Shown in pieces: positions 25,027 to 33,059 of a stretch of 50,420 bases of DNA. Position 1 is the first letter of the stretch; the number at the start of each line of letters is the position of its first letter. The position numbers were made by a program, and so were the translations under genes. The notes below the pieces were generated by a model. It saw nothing but the letters and a program-made list of their open reading frames with translations. It did no database searches and was not told the DNA's origin. This DNA comes from Acidobacteriota bacterium (GTDB taxonomy: Bacteria > Acidobacteriota > Terriglobia > Acidiferrales > UBA7541): contig JABCZG010000031.1 in the NCBI GenBank assembly GCA_013289835.1, positions 1 through 50,420 on the forward strand, given 5' to 3'.

Positions 25027-25551
25027 TCCCACGTCCATAGCCAAGAGCCCCTTCTCTCCTCCGTAGTAAAACCCCCAACTGCTCCACTGCCAATCCTTCG
25101 GATGTTTTACCAACCCGCGTATCACCGGATTCGCATGCATGTAATTCAGCTTCTCCGTCTTCTTCCCCTTGCTGTACACGTTAAAATCGTAAAACCGCGC
25201 CTGCCAAAACGCCCGCAGCAGTTCCCCCGTCTCCGCGAAAGGCAATTGCAATTGTCCCGCGCCCACCGGCTTTCGGCGCGCCCGCAGTTTCCGCGCCACG
25301 CGCAGCTTCAACGTATGCAGCACCGTCGGAGGCGTCCCTTTGTTCGGCTCGCTCATCAACAGATGCACGTGCTCCGGCATCACCACATATCCCAACAGAC
25401 GAAACCCCATCTCCTCGCGTACCTTTCCCATCTCTTTCACAAAGATGTCCCGAGCACGCACCGTCTGCAAAAGCGGCAGCCGCCGGTAACAACTAAACGT
25501 TACAAAATGCAAATCACCTTTGCCGTAGTAACGCCTCAGCCCTGTCGGCAT
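25021..25551 (-). CDS. REP-associated tyrosine transposase (RAYT, IS200/Y1 type)
   Basis: A 176-aa single-strand-nicking HUH enzyme of the TnpA_REP family. The N-terminal strand segment is GDLHFVTFSCYRRLPLL; the HUH motif is MPEHVHLLMS (His61, His63); the candidate nucleophile is Tyr137 in EKLNYMHANPV; WSSWGFYY at the C-terminus is typical. The ATG at 25551 is preferred over the TTG at 25584 because family members begin just before RRYY. It is flanked by hairpin repeats, two direct copies on the 3' side and one inverted copy on the 5' side. RAYTs are thought to have spread REP sequences and are often domesticated single-copy genes. No lesion seen. Confidence 0.93.
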   Translation of the reverse strand: MPTGLRRYYGKGDLHFVTFSCYRRLPLLQTVRARDIFVKEMGKVREEMGFRLLGYVVMPEHVHLLMSEPNKGTPPTVLHTLKLRVARKLRARRKPVGAGQLQLPFAETGELLRAFWQARFYDFNVYSKGKKTEKLNYMHANPVIRGLVKHPKDWQWSSWGFYYGGEKGLLAMDVGE

Positions 25552-25578
25552 CGCCAACCCCACGCAAACAAACGTCAA

Positions 25579-25624
25579 CCCCAAGACCCAGGTTCCTACA
25601 CCGAACCTGGGGCACCCTCCGCCT
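25579..25624 (-). repeat. REP-like hairpin repeat, copy 3 (inverted)
   Basis: Read on the minus strand it gives GGAGGGTGCCCCAGGTTCGG, a short loop, then AACCTGGGTCTTGGGG, matching copies 1 and 2 outside the loop (which here is GGTGTAGG-like). It lies just upstream of the transposase start, so the gene is bracketed by repeats in opposite orientation. Confidence 0.88.
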
Positions 25625-25645
25625 CTCTGTACTTTCCTTAGAAGT

Positions 25646-25711
25646 GCCGTAATGATATTCTCTCGCTGATCCCCATGCCCATAAACATAAAATCTCGATC
25701 CCGGGCCACCC
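25646..25711. repeat. 65-nt intergenic element, copy B
   Basis: Shares TGATATTCTCTC (25653-25664), CATGCCCA, an A-rich block and CCCGGGCC (25700-25707) with 22810-22874. It lies between REP copy 3 and the 163-aa unknown gene, about 70 nt before its ATG. Confidence 0.6.
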
Positions 25712-25777
25712 GCCGGCAGCTATGATCCCCGTGTTGATTTCAGGGACTACGCAGCACAACTCTCGAATAATCACAAT

Positions 25778-26269
25778 ATGAGTGACTGCGAAAAGCTTGC
25801 CAGATTAGTTTTCAAAGCCGGCCAAGCGTTTGGTCCGGTACAGGGCGTCCTCGGCCTTTTAAATGGACTGACAGAGGTTGGAGGGCCAGGAGGACCACTT
25901 AGCGGAAGCTCAGACCCCCAGTATAGGGTAGGGGTTTTTAAAAGCGACCCGTACTATGAAGATAGCTTCAGCGACGATGGCTTTTTGCCTTTGTACCAAG
26001 ATCCCGACCCGTACAGCAATAACCAGGTCCGCCATTTCGTCGGCTGGTTCGCAGCTGGTAATATGTTAGGAAATAACAGCTTCACGAGAGGCCAGCTTTA
26101 TAGCGCCGAGGGAACAGACGATCCAGATAATCCGGATGTCGCCCTAGGGCTTGCAGCACTTCAGATGGGCCAGTCATTCGGACTAGACTATCCGTTGGAT
26201 TTCGCACAGCTCGCGCAAAATATATGGCATTCCATTTGCGGGGGAACTACCAACCTCAAACTAAAATAA
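25778..26269 (+). CDS. Unknown 163-aa protein, possible orphan effector domain
   Basis: Not recognised. There is no signal peptide or membrane segment. The N-terminal 45 residues are hydrophobic and Gly-rich (GPVQGVLGLLNGLTEVGGPG), the middle is acidic and Tyr/Phe-rich (DPYYEDSFSDDGFLPLYQDP), and the C-terminal half contains NQVRHFVGWFAAG and DVALGLAALQMG and ends LAQNIWHSICGG. The RHF...DxALG arrangement is reminiscent of C-terminal domains of RHS-type effectors, but this is an impression from memory. Codon use is mixed, unlike the C-ending bias of older neighbours, and it sits beside a REP/RAYT module. No good ribosome binding site before the ATG. It is followed 49 bp later by a small membrane protein. 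Confidence 0.6.
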   Translation: MSDCEKLARLVFKAGQAFGPVQGVLGLLNGLTEVGGPGGPLSGSSDPQYRVGVFKSDPYYEDSFSDDGFLPLYQDPDPYSNNQVRHFVGWFAAGNMLGNNSFTRGQLYSAEGTDDPDNPDVALGLAALQMGQSFGLDYPLDFAQLAQNIWHSICGGTTNLKLK

Positions 26270-26318
26270 TGGGTACGCGAAGCGACGCCTTCAATCGATC
26301 GAACACGGGAGAATAGCA

Positions 26319-26723
26319 ATGATGAAAAAAATCGGACCCCACACAGCGATAGTCGTACTCCTGACGATCGGCTCCTGGGTAACGAGTTTTGTGACCCTCG
26401 ACAGACTCTCTAGACCACTGCAGCGCCGGTATTTTCATACTGACGATCAACCTTATCTTCTCTTTATATGGGGCTCATTTTGGGTCCTTCCCCTTCTTTC
26501 GGCCATAGCCGCTGGATTGGTGGCCGGAATAGTCTTTGAACGAGGAAGCAAACGGACACCACTAATTGCCGGCTGTTCGCTTGGCGTGGCCTGTTTTGGC
26601 GGACTATTTGAGTTTTACGCCAGTCGTCTGGTAATCGTGATCTCGCTCTGCGCGGCCATCCTAGGGTATGCCGCATATTCAGTCGCACAACTGAAAACGG
26701 GAGACAGACGGGACGTTTTCTGA
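26319..26723 (+). CDS. Unknown small multi-pass membrane protein
   Basis: Not recognised. A 134-aa protein with about four predicted membrane segments: TAIVVLLTIGSWVTSFVT, FIWGSFWVLPLLSAIAAGL (overlapping into AGIVF), LIAGCSLGVACFGGLFEF and LVIVISLCAAILGYAAYS. GGGAGAA lies 7 nt before the ATG; a second ATG follows immediately. The gene is on the same strand 49 bp after the 163-aa unknown and shares its mixed codon use, so the two may be one unit. An immunity-protein role for the first gene is only a hypothesis. Confidence 0.6.
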   Translation: MMKKIGPHTAIVVLLTIGSWVTSFVTLDRLSRPLQRRYFHTDDQPYLLFIWGSFWVLPLLSAIAAGLVAGIVFERGSKRTPLIAGCSLGVACFGGLFEFYASRLVIVISLCAAILGYAAYSVAQLKTGDRRDVF

Positions 26724-27249
26724 TGCTTCTCAATGACCAAAGCCCCCACCGTTAACCCCTCCTCAGCAACCATTCAATCCCCAATTCTCCCCATTCCCTG
26801 CAAAACACTTAGCCCCTCGCCACTCCCATGCTATTCTCTGTAGTGTATACCGAGTTCCATCCCCGCCCGCCCGTCCCTCCCGCGCGCTCAGGCTCCATTT
26901 CTTTCCGCCGTTCCCAACGTTCTAACGTCCCAACGTTCCAAAGTGCCAACGATCCCGCTTCTATCTCCCATCGAATCACATCCTTAGCAGCCCCCCACCC
27001 CCTAACCCCCATCGAATCACGTCCTTACAAAAATCATAGGGGGGAGGGTGCACCCTATCTTTCACTCCGTTCCACCAAATTCCAGCCGCCCCCTTTGTTT
27101 TCATCTGCTTACAGATTGCCCATTTTCTATCTCCTTTGTTTTGACATTCATCCATGTAATGGGGGGTGTACCCCCCTCCCCTCTGCGCTCCTCTGCGTTC
27201 TCAGCGTCTCTGCGTTATCCTTCTCCGGTTTTCGCTCTCGCCCGGCCCC
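26724..27249. other. Gene-free, repeat-rich region
   Basis: About 525 bp with no credible gene. It contains CCCATCGAATCAC followed by A/G-TCCTTA twice (about 26968 and 27008); several CCAACGTTC units around 26920-26950; the perfect 12-bp palindrome AGGGTGCACCCT at 27045-27056; the hairpin GGGGGG-TGTA-CCCCCC at 27161-27176; and copy B of the CTCTGCG repeat at 27181-27218. Two CCTTTGTTTT units lie near 27096 and 27133. Frames open on both strands here have no plausible protein features. Confidence 0.6.
27181..27218. repeat. CTCTGCG-type intergenic repeat, copy B
   Basis: 38 nt matching 5746-5783 at 34 positions, same orientation, over 21 kb away. It lies just downstream of the 3' end of the 182-aa secreted protein gene (minus strand). 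Confidence 0.75.
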
Positions 27250-27294
27250 AAAAAGAAAAAGGGCGGGGGCCGCAACCACCGGCTCGCCCCGCCC
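27250..27294 (-). terminator. Intrinsic terminator after the 182-aa secreted protein gene
   Basis: On the minus strand GGGCGGGG pairs with CCCCGCCC (27294-27287 and 27268-27261). The loop holds an inner GCCG/CGGC stem, and TTTTTCTTTTT follows. It lies 37 nt beyond the stop codon. Confidence 0.88.
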
Positions 27295-27331
27295 TATCTC
27301 GATTCCGTCGAACTGTCTTCGGATTTCGGCC

Positions 27332-27880
27332 TTACGACCCGAGGTCTTTCAAGTCGTCCTTGGCCTGCTTCTCCGCGTTCTTGGCCTGCCCCTTGGCGTC
27401 GGCATCCGGCTTCAGCATCTTCAGCGTCTTGGTCAGGTTCTGCGCCTTGTCACCAATGGTTCCCTTGCAGCCAGACAAGTCCGCATTGGTTTGCACGCCC
27501 GTGACGTCCGCGCGCACGCAATTGAAGTCGATCCCCAGGTTGTGGCTGGCGTGCAGCGATGCCAGGCAGTCATCCAGAGCCACAAACGGCGCGCACGCAT
27601 CCGTCGCCGTCAAGCTCGCCGGCAGCAGCCCGTTCCCTTGCAGTTTGGGCGTCAGTTTCTTTTCGAGGTCGGCTCGGGATTCGGCCGAAGGCTTCGGGTC
27701 TTTCTTGACCCACTTGATCGGATTGAGCGAATGCCCACCCGTCGACGAAGATGTACTCTGTGCCGCACCCGACGCGCCCGCACCAGCCGGACCCTGTGCC
27801 GCCGCGCACTCCGCCCCCATTGTCACACCCAAGGAAACACCCAAGGCAACAAACAGAACCACCAAACACGGTTTCTTCAT
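27332..27880 (-). CDS. Hypothetical secreted protein
   Basis: Not recognised. A 182-aa protein with a signal peptide (MKKPCLVVLFVALGVSLGVT) and probable cleavage after the AECAAAQG region. A Ser/Gly/Ala-rich linker is followed by a Lys-rich domain with four cysteines (TDACAPF, LDDCLAS, DFNCVRA, LSGCKG), which could form two disulfides, then a highly charged helical tail (DADAKGQAKNAEKQAKDDLK). The ATG is fixed by AGGAG 6 nt upstream; in-frame sequence upstream of it is non-coding. It ends at a strong terminator and is 220 bp downstream of a zinc-ribbon gene on the same strand. Confidence 0.7.
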   Translation of the reverse strand: MKKPCLVVLFVALGVSLGVTMGAECAAAQGPAGAGASGAAQSTSSSTGGHSLNPIKWVKKDPKPSAESRADLEKKLTPKLQGNGLLPASLTATDACAPFVALDDCLASLHASHNLGIDFNCVRADVTGVQTNADLSGCKGTIGDKAQNLTKTLKMLKPDADAKGQAKNAEKQAKDDLKDLGS

Positions 27881-28100
27881 GTTGACTCCTATTAAGCCGC
27901 TTCGCAGTGAGAGATTAGGCCGCCGGACCTGGCCCGGACCAGCCATGACCTCAGTAGGCCACACCGTTCCCGCAGCGAATACACTCGCGCGAAAGGTACT
28001 CCCACAATCCGTCAAGCTGGCCATTGGAACAGGTAGAAATGGAGGACGAGGTTCAGAAAGCGAAGATTGCAAAATGCTCGGTGAAATAACAGAACGGCAA

Positions 28101-28439
28101 TCAGGATCTGATCTTCTGAATAAAGCCGTACAGCGTCAGTCCCATCCCGCTCAAGAAAAGCAGCGGCAAAAGATAATTCGTCACCGCCGGCACAATCTCA
28201 ATGGGGATGCGCAGCGGCGCGCCGTATCCTCCCGCGAAGTAATAAATCACCGCCGCCAGCAGCATGCACAGCAGTCCGCGCCGCGTCTGCTCGCGTCCGT
28301 CGGGGCCCCGGCGGCGAGACAACTGTACCTGCGGCACCGCTTCTCGGCAGAACGGGCACTGCGTCAACTGCACGCCGATCGGCTTCCCGCAATACGCGCA
28401 CTGCCGCGTCTGCCCTGCCTGTTTTCCAAAAGCGCTCAT
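28101..28439 (-). CDS. Zinc-ribbon protein with two C-terminal membrane segments
   Basis: A 112-aa protein. Residues about 13-32 form a zinc ribbon with two CxxC knuckles (CAYCGKPIG and CPFCREAV). Two hydrophobic segments follow: LLCMLLAAVIYYFAGGYG and VTNYLLPLLFLSGMGLTLYG. The ATG at 28439 is used; a TTG at 28460 would add seven residues, and neither has a clear ribosome binding site. The function is unknown; similar small zinc-ribbon membrane proteins are common in Acidobacteria. Confidence 0.65.
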   Translation of the reverse strand: MSAFGKQAGQTRQCAYCGKPIGVQLTQCPFCREAVPQVQLSRRRGPDGREQTRRGLLCMLLAAVIYYFAGGYGAPLRIPIEIVPAVTNYLLPLLFLSGMGLTLYGFIQKIRS

Positions 28440-28757
28440 GGAGGTACCGGGCTCTCTCAACTAGGCTAGGGTCGGGGCCATGTCGTCGTCAAGCCATGTG
28501 CGGACCAAGAGTAAAAGGCTTTCTCAAGTCGTTAGCCCCTCACGCTCCGGCGTGCCGGCGGCTCTCGCGAAGGAATCGGAGTATTCCCCGCTGCGGATTC
28601 GGCGATGACCCTGAGTACAGTTACCTTTTTACGAACAGCCTTCTTCACACGTAGGCATGCGAGGCCTGAGATTCATGTTACAAATTTATTTGCGAGAACT
28701 TTTCACTTCATTTCATTCGCTCACGGAAACGATCCACTTGAGAAAGAGGGAGAAGCA
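28440..28757. other. Gene-free spacer between divergent small genes
   Basis: 318 bp with no recognisable gene or RNA. A GC-rich inverted segment (CTCCGGCGTGCCGGCGG) occurs near 28547-28563, and an AT-rich patch (ATGTTACAAATTTATTTGCG, about 28675-28694) could hold a promoter for the plus-strand gene at 28758. No confident hexamers. Confidence 0.35.
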
Positions 28758-29186
28758 ATGACATTTCGTTTCGATAGAATTGTGAGTGCGCGCCTGATGT
28801 TCTTCGCCGCGTTTTTGCTGCTGTTCGGCGCCGGCGCGTCCACCTCCGCGCAAGAGAAGAAAGTCGGCCAAACGAATGGCGTGGACAACTCAAAAATGGG
28901 AGCCTACCGCGCGATGGCCCAGCACATTTACGGCGATTTCCAGAAGGGCGACCTGGCCGCCGCTGCCGAGATGGCACGCGCGCTCGAAAGAGTCTGGGAC
29001 AAAGCGGAAGAATACGGCGGCGACACCGCGCTGGCCAAAACCAATCGCGCGCTCTTCGATGAAATTGACAAAGCCATGGATCAGTTCATCACTCCCCTGA
29101 TGGACGCAAAAGGCAAACCTCCGGACCCCGCGAAAGTTAAGGCAGCGTTCAATTTTTATATGGAAAAATTAAAACTCGCCGACTGA
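28758..29186 (+). CDS. Hypothetical secreted helical protein
   Basis: Not recognised. A 142-aa protein with signal peptide (RLMFFAAFLLLFGAGASTSA, then Q) and an entirely helical, charged mature part (AYRAMAQHIYGDFQKGDLAA, EMARALERVWDKAEEY, LFDEIDKAMDQFITPLM). No cysteine and no haem or metal motif. The ATG at 28758 is fixed by AGGGAG 7 nt upstream. Its stop codon is only 5 bp from the 3' end of the convergent ADOP permease gene. Confidence 0.7.
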   Translation: MTFRFDRIVSARLMFFAAFLLLFGAGASTSAQEKKVGQTNGVDNSKMGAYRAMAQHIYGDFQKGDLAAAAEMARALERVWDKAEEYGGDTALAKTNRALFDEIDKAMDQFITPLMDAKGKPPDPAKVKAAFNFYMEKLKLAD

Positions 29187-29191
29187 CCTGA

Positions 29192-31681
29192 TCACTCTTG
29201 CCGCAGTGCTTCCAGCGGATCGAGGCGCATCGCGCGCCTCGCCGGAACCCAGCAGGCGAGAATCGAAACGCCTAGCAAGAGCGCCGCGATTGCAAAAAAA
29301 ACTGCCGGCTCCGTCGGGCTGACGCCAAACAAAAGCGCCCGCATCATGCGGGTTATAAAAAGCGTGCCCGCGAATCCTACGACAAGACCGACCGCGGTGA
29401 GCAGCAGTCCTTCGCGAAGCACCAGCGTCAGGACGCTGCGCGGCAGCGCGCCAAGCGCCATGCGAATGCCAATTTCCTGTGTGCGTTGACTTACGTCGTG
29501 CGCGAGGACAGCAAACAGTCCGAAGCCGGCGAGGAAAAGCGCGAGAAACGCATAAGCCGACGACAACACCGCAACGGTTCGAACGGGCGCGACTTGCGCG
29601 GCGAGACGATCATCCAGCAGCGCAATGTCGTACACCGGCAACGTGGGTTCGAGCGAGAGCACCGCAGCGCGCACTTGCTCCGTCATGGATGCAATGTTTG
29701 CGGAAGTGCGCACCGCCACCGTCATTCCAGGATTGGGGCGTTGCGTATACGGAAAATAGGCATCGTATTGCGGCCGAAGGCCCTGAGGAAGCATGCCCGT
29801 CGCAGCATCGTTGAGATCCATGCGCTGGCCGTGATGCGCATCGCGCGCGATTCCCACCACGGTGACCCACGGAAAATTTCCTACGGCGCTGCGCATGCGC
29901 TTGCCGAGGGCGTCCTGGCCGGGCCAGAGTTTCTTGGCGACACTCTCGCTGATGACTGCCGCAAACGGAGTGTCGAGCGTATCTTGCCAGGTGAGTTCGC
30001 GGCCGCGCAGCAACGGAATGCCCAAATTCTGCAGCGCGCCCGGATTAACGCTGTGGCGCCCCATCATCAAACGCGATTCCGGATCTTCGGGAGTTTTTCC
30101 TTCGGGGTAGGCGATGTAAACCCAGGTGGAGCGGCCAAGCATACTGGGGCCTTCAAGGATGACGGAGTCTGCGCCGGGCAGCGCCTGCAGCGTGTCGACG
30201 AGAGTGCGCGAAAAACGCGCGCGGGCCGGGGGCTCCGTGTAGCGCGCGGAGCGGAGGTCGAGGCGAAACGTCAGGAGATTTTTTGTGTTGAAGCCGAGGT
30301 CCGTGGAAGCAAGCTTGTGAAAACTTTCGAGAAGCAGGCCTGCGGCGGCGAGAAGCACAAGCGCAAGCGCGACTTCCGCGACCACAAGAATTTTCTGGCT
30401 GCGGCGGCGGCCGAGACTGTGGCCTTGGCGGCCGCTCTGGCTGAGGGCATCGCGAAGATCCACACGAGAGCCAAGAATTGCGGGGCCGAGTCCGAACAGA
30501 ATTCCTGTAAGCAGCGAAATTCCGATGGAAGCTGCCAGCGCGGAGCGCGCGCCTTCGAGATGAATCACGGTCGGAAGATTCGAAAGCGACCAGGCATGCA
30601 GCGCGTTCATTCCCCAGAGAGAAAGTGCCAGCCCGAGCGCACTGGAAAATAAAAGCAACATGGCGTTTTCGATGAGCAAGTGGCGAGCGAGCCGGCCCGG
30701 CGATGCTCCGAGCGCGGCGCGAACGGCGAGTTCACGCTGTCGCGAGAGCAGCCGTGCGAGAAGAAGGTTGCCGACGTTGGCGCAACCGATGAGCAGGAGA
30801 AAGGCCGAGGCGGCGGAGAGTATCCATGCGGGGCTGTAAAACTCGCCGAGAAGCTGGTCTTTGAGGGAACGCGCGACCAGGCTGTAGCCGCGGAACGACT
30901 CTGGATACGTTTGTTCGAGGCGCGCGGCGAGCGCGGCGACATCCTGGCGGGCGTCGTGGACGCTGATGCCGGGTTTCAAATGCCCGATGCTCCACAAAAT
31001 TCCTTGCGCGCGGTCCGCCGGATTCGAATAGCCGGTCAAATCGTAGGCAAGGCCGAGCGGAATCCAGGCGTTGCCTTCGACATCGAATTCCTGTTCATAC
31101 ATCGAATCGCGAAACTCTTCGGTGGTCACGCCGATCACGGTGAAGGGATGATCGTTCAAATGAATGGTCCGCCCGATAATGTCCGGCGCGCCGGAAAATT
31201 GGCGCTGCCAGAAGGCGTAGCTGAGAACTACGACGGAATCGGCGCTGCCAACGCGGTCTTCACCTCGTTCGAACACGCGGCCCAGGGACGTTCGAATGCC
31301 GAGCAAGGTGAAATAGTTGGGCGTGCAGTAGGTGATGGCGACGCGGACGGGATTGGCGCCATCGGTGAGCGCGAGTGGGCCTTCGACTTGATAGGCGGCG
31401 ACATCATCAAAGGATTTGTTCTGCAGGAGGATGTCGCGATAGGTGGGATAAGAAAACTGGCCACCGCCTTCGGGAAAACCTGGATAGGCCTGGGAGATGT
31501 AGGCCAAGCGGGAAACGTCTGGGTAGGGCAGCGAGCGCAGAAACACGCTGCGGGCCACGCCGAAAATGATGGTATTGGAGGCAATGCCAATGGCCAGCGT
31601 GAGGACCACCGCAGCGGTGAAACGGCGAGACTTGAGAAGGATTCGAAGGGCGAAGATCAGGTCGTTCCAGAGAGAGTTCAT
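29192..31681 (-). CDS. ADOP-type orphan permease (MacB/FtsX family)
   Basis: An 829-aa inner membrane protein with the acidobacterial duplicated orphan permease layout: one N-terminal membrane segment (LTLAIGIASNTIIFGVARSV), a periplasmic MacB_PCD domain (FSYPTYRDI, VVLSYAFWQRQF, GRTIHLNDHPFTVIGV), an FtsX block of three segments (RQRELAVRAALGASPGRLAR), then a second periplasmic domain and FtsX block (RTQEIGIRMALGALPRSVLT), ending PARRAMRLDPLEALRQE. The ATG at 31681 has GGGAGG 5 nt upstream. No ATPase gene adjoins it on this side, consistent with orphan status; the ABC exporter operon begins 200 bp upstream on the same strand. Such proteins are strikingly expanded in Acidobacteria; function unknown. 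Confidence 0.92.
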   Translation of the reverse strand: MNSLWNDLIFALRILLKSRRFTAAVVLTLAIGIASNTIIFGVARSVFLRSLPYPDVSRLAYISQAYPGFPEGGGQFSYPTYRDILLQNKSFDDVAAYQVEGPLALTDGANPVRVAITYCTPNYFTLLGIRTSLGRVFERGEDRVGSADSVVVLSYAFWQRQFSGAPDIIGRTIHLNDHPFTVIGVTTEEFRDSMYEQEFDVEGNAWIPLGLAYDLTGYSNPADRAQGILWSIGHLKPGISVHDARQDVAALAARLEQTYPESFRGYSLVARSLKDQLLGEFYSPAWILSAASAFLLLIGCANVGNLLLARLLSRQRELAVRAALGASPGRLARHLLIENAMLLLFSSALGLALSLWGMNALHAWSLSNLPTVIHLEGARSALAASIGISLLTGILFGLGPAILGSRVDLRDALSQSGRQGHSLGRRRSQKILVVAEVALALVLLAAAGLLLESFHKLASTDLGFNTKNLLTFRLDLRSARYTEPPARARFSRTLVDTLQALPGADSVILEGPSMLGRSTWVYIAYPEGKTPEDPESRLMMGRHSVNPGALQNLGIPLLRGRELTWQDTLDTPFAAVISESVAKKLWPGQDALGKRMRSAVGNFPWVTVVGIARDAHHGQRMDLNDAATGMLPQGLRPQYDAYFPYTQRPNPGMTVAVRTSANIASMTEQVRAAVLSLEPTLPVYDIALLDDRLAAQVAPVRTVAVLSSAYAFLALFLAGFGLFAVLAHDVSQRTQEIGIRMALGALPRSVLTLVLREGLLLTAVGLVVGFAGTLFITRMMRALLFGVSPTEPAVFFAIAALLLGVSILACWVPARRAMRLDPLEALRQE

Positions 31682-31888
31682 GCACACCTCCCCGCAGAGT
31701 TAGTGCGTTAGACGGGGCAAGCGGGGTTCCAGCGCGATAATTCTCAAGAAGTTGCAGGCAATCGAGTTAGGAGAATGTGGGAGAGATAACTACATCTAAA
31801 TCGGCCGACCATGGGACGCGGCGCGGCGAAAACGGACACTACCTTACGCCCATACGGATGAGAAGGTAAGGCCAATCCGCGCGACTGG

Positions 31889-33058
31889 CTATAGCTCGCG
31901 AAGGGCGCTCGATATCGGGAGGCTCGCGGCGCGGATGGCGGGGAGCAAACCTCCGAGTACGCCCATAAACAACGCGAACACTACGCCTTTGACGAGGAGT
32001 TCGGGAGTGATCTTGAACGCAAAGGCCATATGCGAGAAGGTTTGCAGGTTCATCGCACCGGTCGTAAGTCCATTGAGAGGAAGCACGGCGATGCAGCCGA
32101 TCAAGCCCCCGATAAAGGAAATCAGCAAGGCTTCAATCACAAACGACGTAACGACGGAAGGCCCGCCGAATCCGAGGGCTCGCATGGTGGCAATTTCGCG
32201 GCCCCGTTCGGAAACGGCCGAATACATGGTATTGAGAGCACCAAAAACCGCGCCAATGGCCATGATGCCTGCGACGATTCCTCCGAGCACTGTGATGAGC
32301 GTGGTCAGGCGCGTGGACTGCTTCGAATAGTATTCAATTTCGAGGGTGACATCCAAGTTGAGCCGAGGATCGGCGGTGACTGCGTCCTTGAATTGTTGAA
32401 GCGAGTCGGGAGAGGCCAGACGAAGCGTGACCGACTGGAATAAGTTGTCGGGCCGGTTGTACGCAGGGCCGATTAGATGAGCATCACCCCAGATCTCCGA
32501 ATCGAAGGCGCTGCCGCCCGCGTCGAAGATTCCGACCACTTTAAAGCGGACGCTTCCAAGGCCGATGGTATTCCCAACGGTAAGGCCTGAATACGAAACG
32601 TTGGCGTTTTTTCCGACGACGATTTCGGCGAGGCCCGGTTTGAACATGCGGCCTTCGACAATCTTGATGTTTCTGCGAATCTCCAGAACATTTTTGGATA
32701 CGCCGCGGACTTGAACGTTGGCATCCGTGCCGGTGGAAATCAATGGAATCGGAGCGACCAGCACGACCTCCGGAGTCAAGAGAGGCCCGTCGGCGCCGCG
32801 GGCGATTCCCGGCTCGTCTTGAAGAATTTTTACGGTGTCGATGGTAACGGCACCGGTCATTTCCGAAGTGGCGCCGGCGCGCATCACGATGGCGTTGTCT
32901 GGCGAGCCGGAAGAGACCAACGTCGTTCGAAAGCCACGGGCCAGCGAAAGCATGGCCACAAAAACGCCGACGGTGCCGGCGATGCCGATCACGGCGACGA
33001 TGGCCGAGGTCCAGCGGGCTTTGACGCTGCGCAGATTGTAGACGATCGGAATGGCCAC
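31889..33058 (-). CDS. ABC exporter permease, FtsX/MacB type (second permease)
   Basis: A 389-aa permease with an N-terminal membrane helix (SAIVAVIGIAGTVGVFVAML), a periplasmic domain of about 200 residues and three C-terminal helices (LITVLGGIVAGIMAIGAVFG, then two segments around LISFIGGLIGCIAVLPLNGL and VVFALFMGVLGGLLPAIRA). SERGREIATMRALGFGGPSV is the FtsX signature. It starts 1 nt after the stop of the first permease gene, so the two are translationally linked. With the first permease it probably forms the transmembrane heterodimer of one exporter. Last gene of the operon. Confidence 0.9.
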   Translation of the reverse strand: MAIPIVYNLRSVKARWTSAIVAVIGIAGTVGVFVAMLSLARGFRTTLVSSGSPDNAIVMRAGATSEMTGAVTIDTVKILQDEPGIARGADGPLLTPEVVLVAPIPLISTGTDANVQVRGVSKNVLEIRRNIKIVEGRMFKPGLAEIVVGKNANVSYSGLTVGNTIGLGSVRFKVVGIFDAGGSAFDSEIWGDAHLIGPAYNRPDNLFQSVTLRLASPDSLQQFKDAVTADPRLNLDVTLEIEYYSKQSTRLTTLITVLGGIVAGIMAIGAVFGALNTMYSAVSERGREIATMRALGFGGPSVVTSFVIEALLISFIGGLIGCIAVLPLNGLTTGAMNLQTFSHMAFAFKITPELLVKGVVFALFMGVLGGLLPAIRAASLPISSALREL

Positions 33059-33059
33059 T

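Noticed and set aside
26828..28469. Long plus-strand frames over the repeat-rich region and opposite the 182-aa and zinc-ribbon genes
   Set aside because: They run through hairpins, a terminator and two minus-strand genes with signal peptide or zinc knuckles and proper ribosome binding sites; no protein features.
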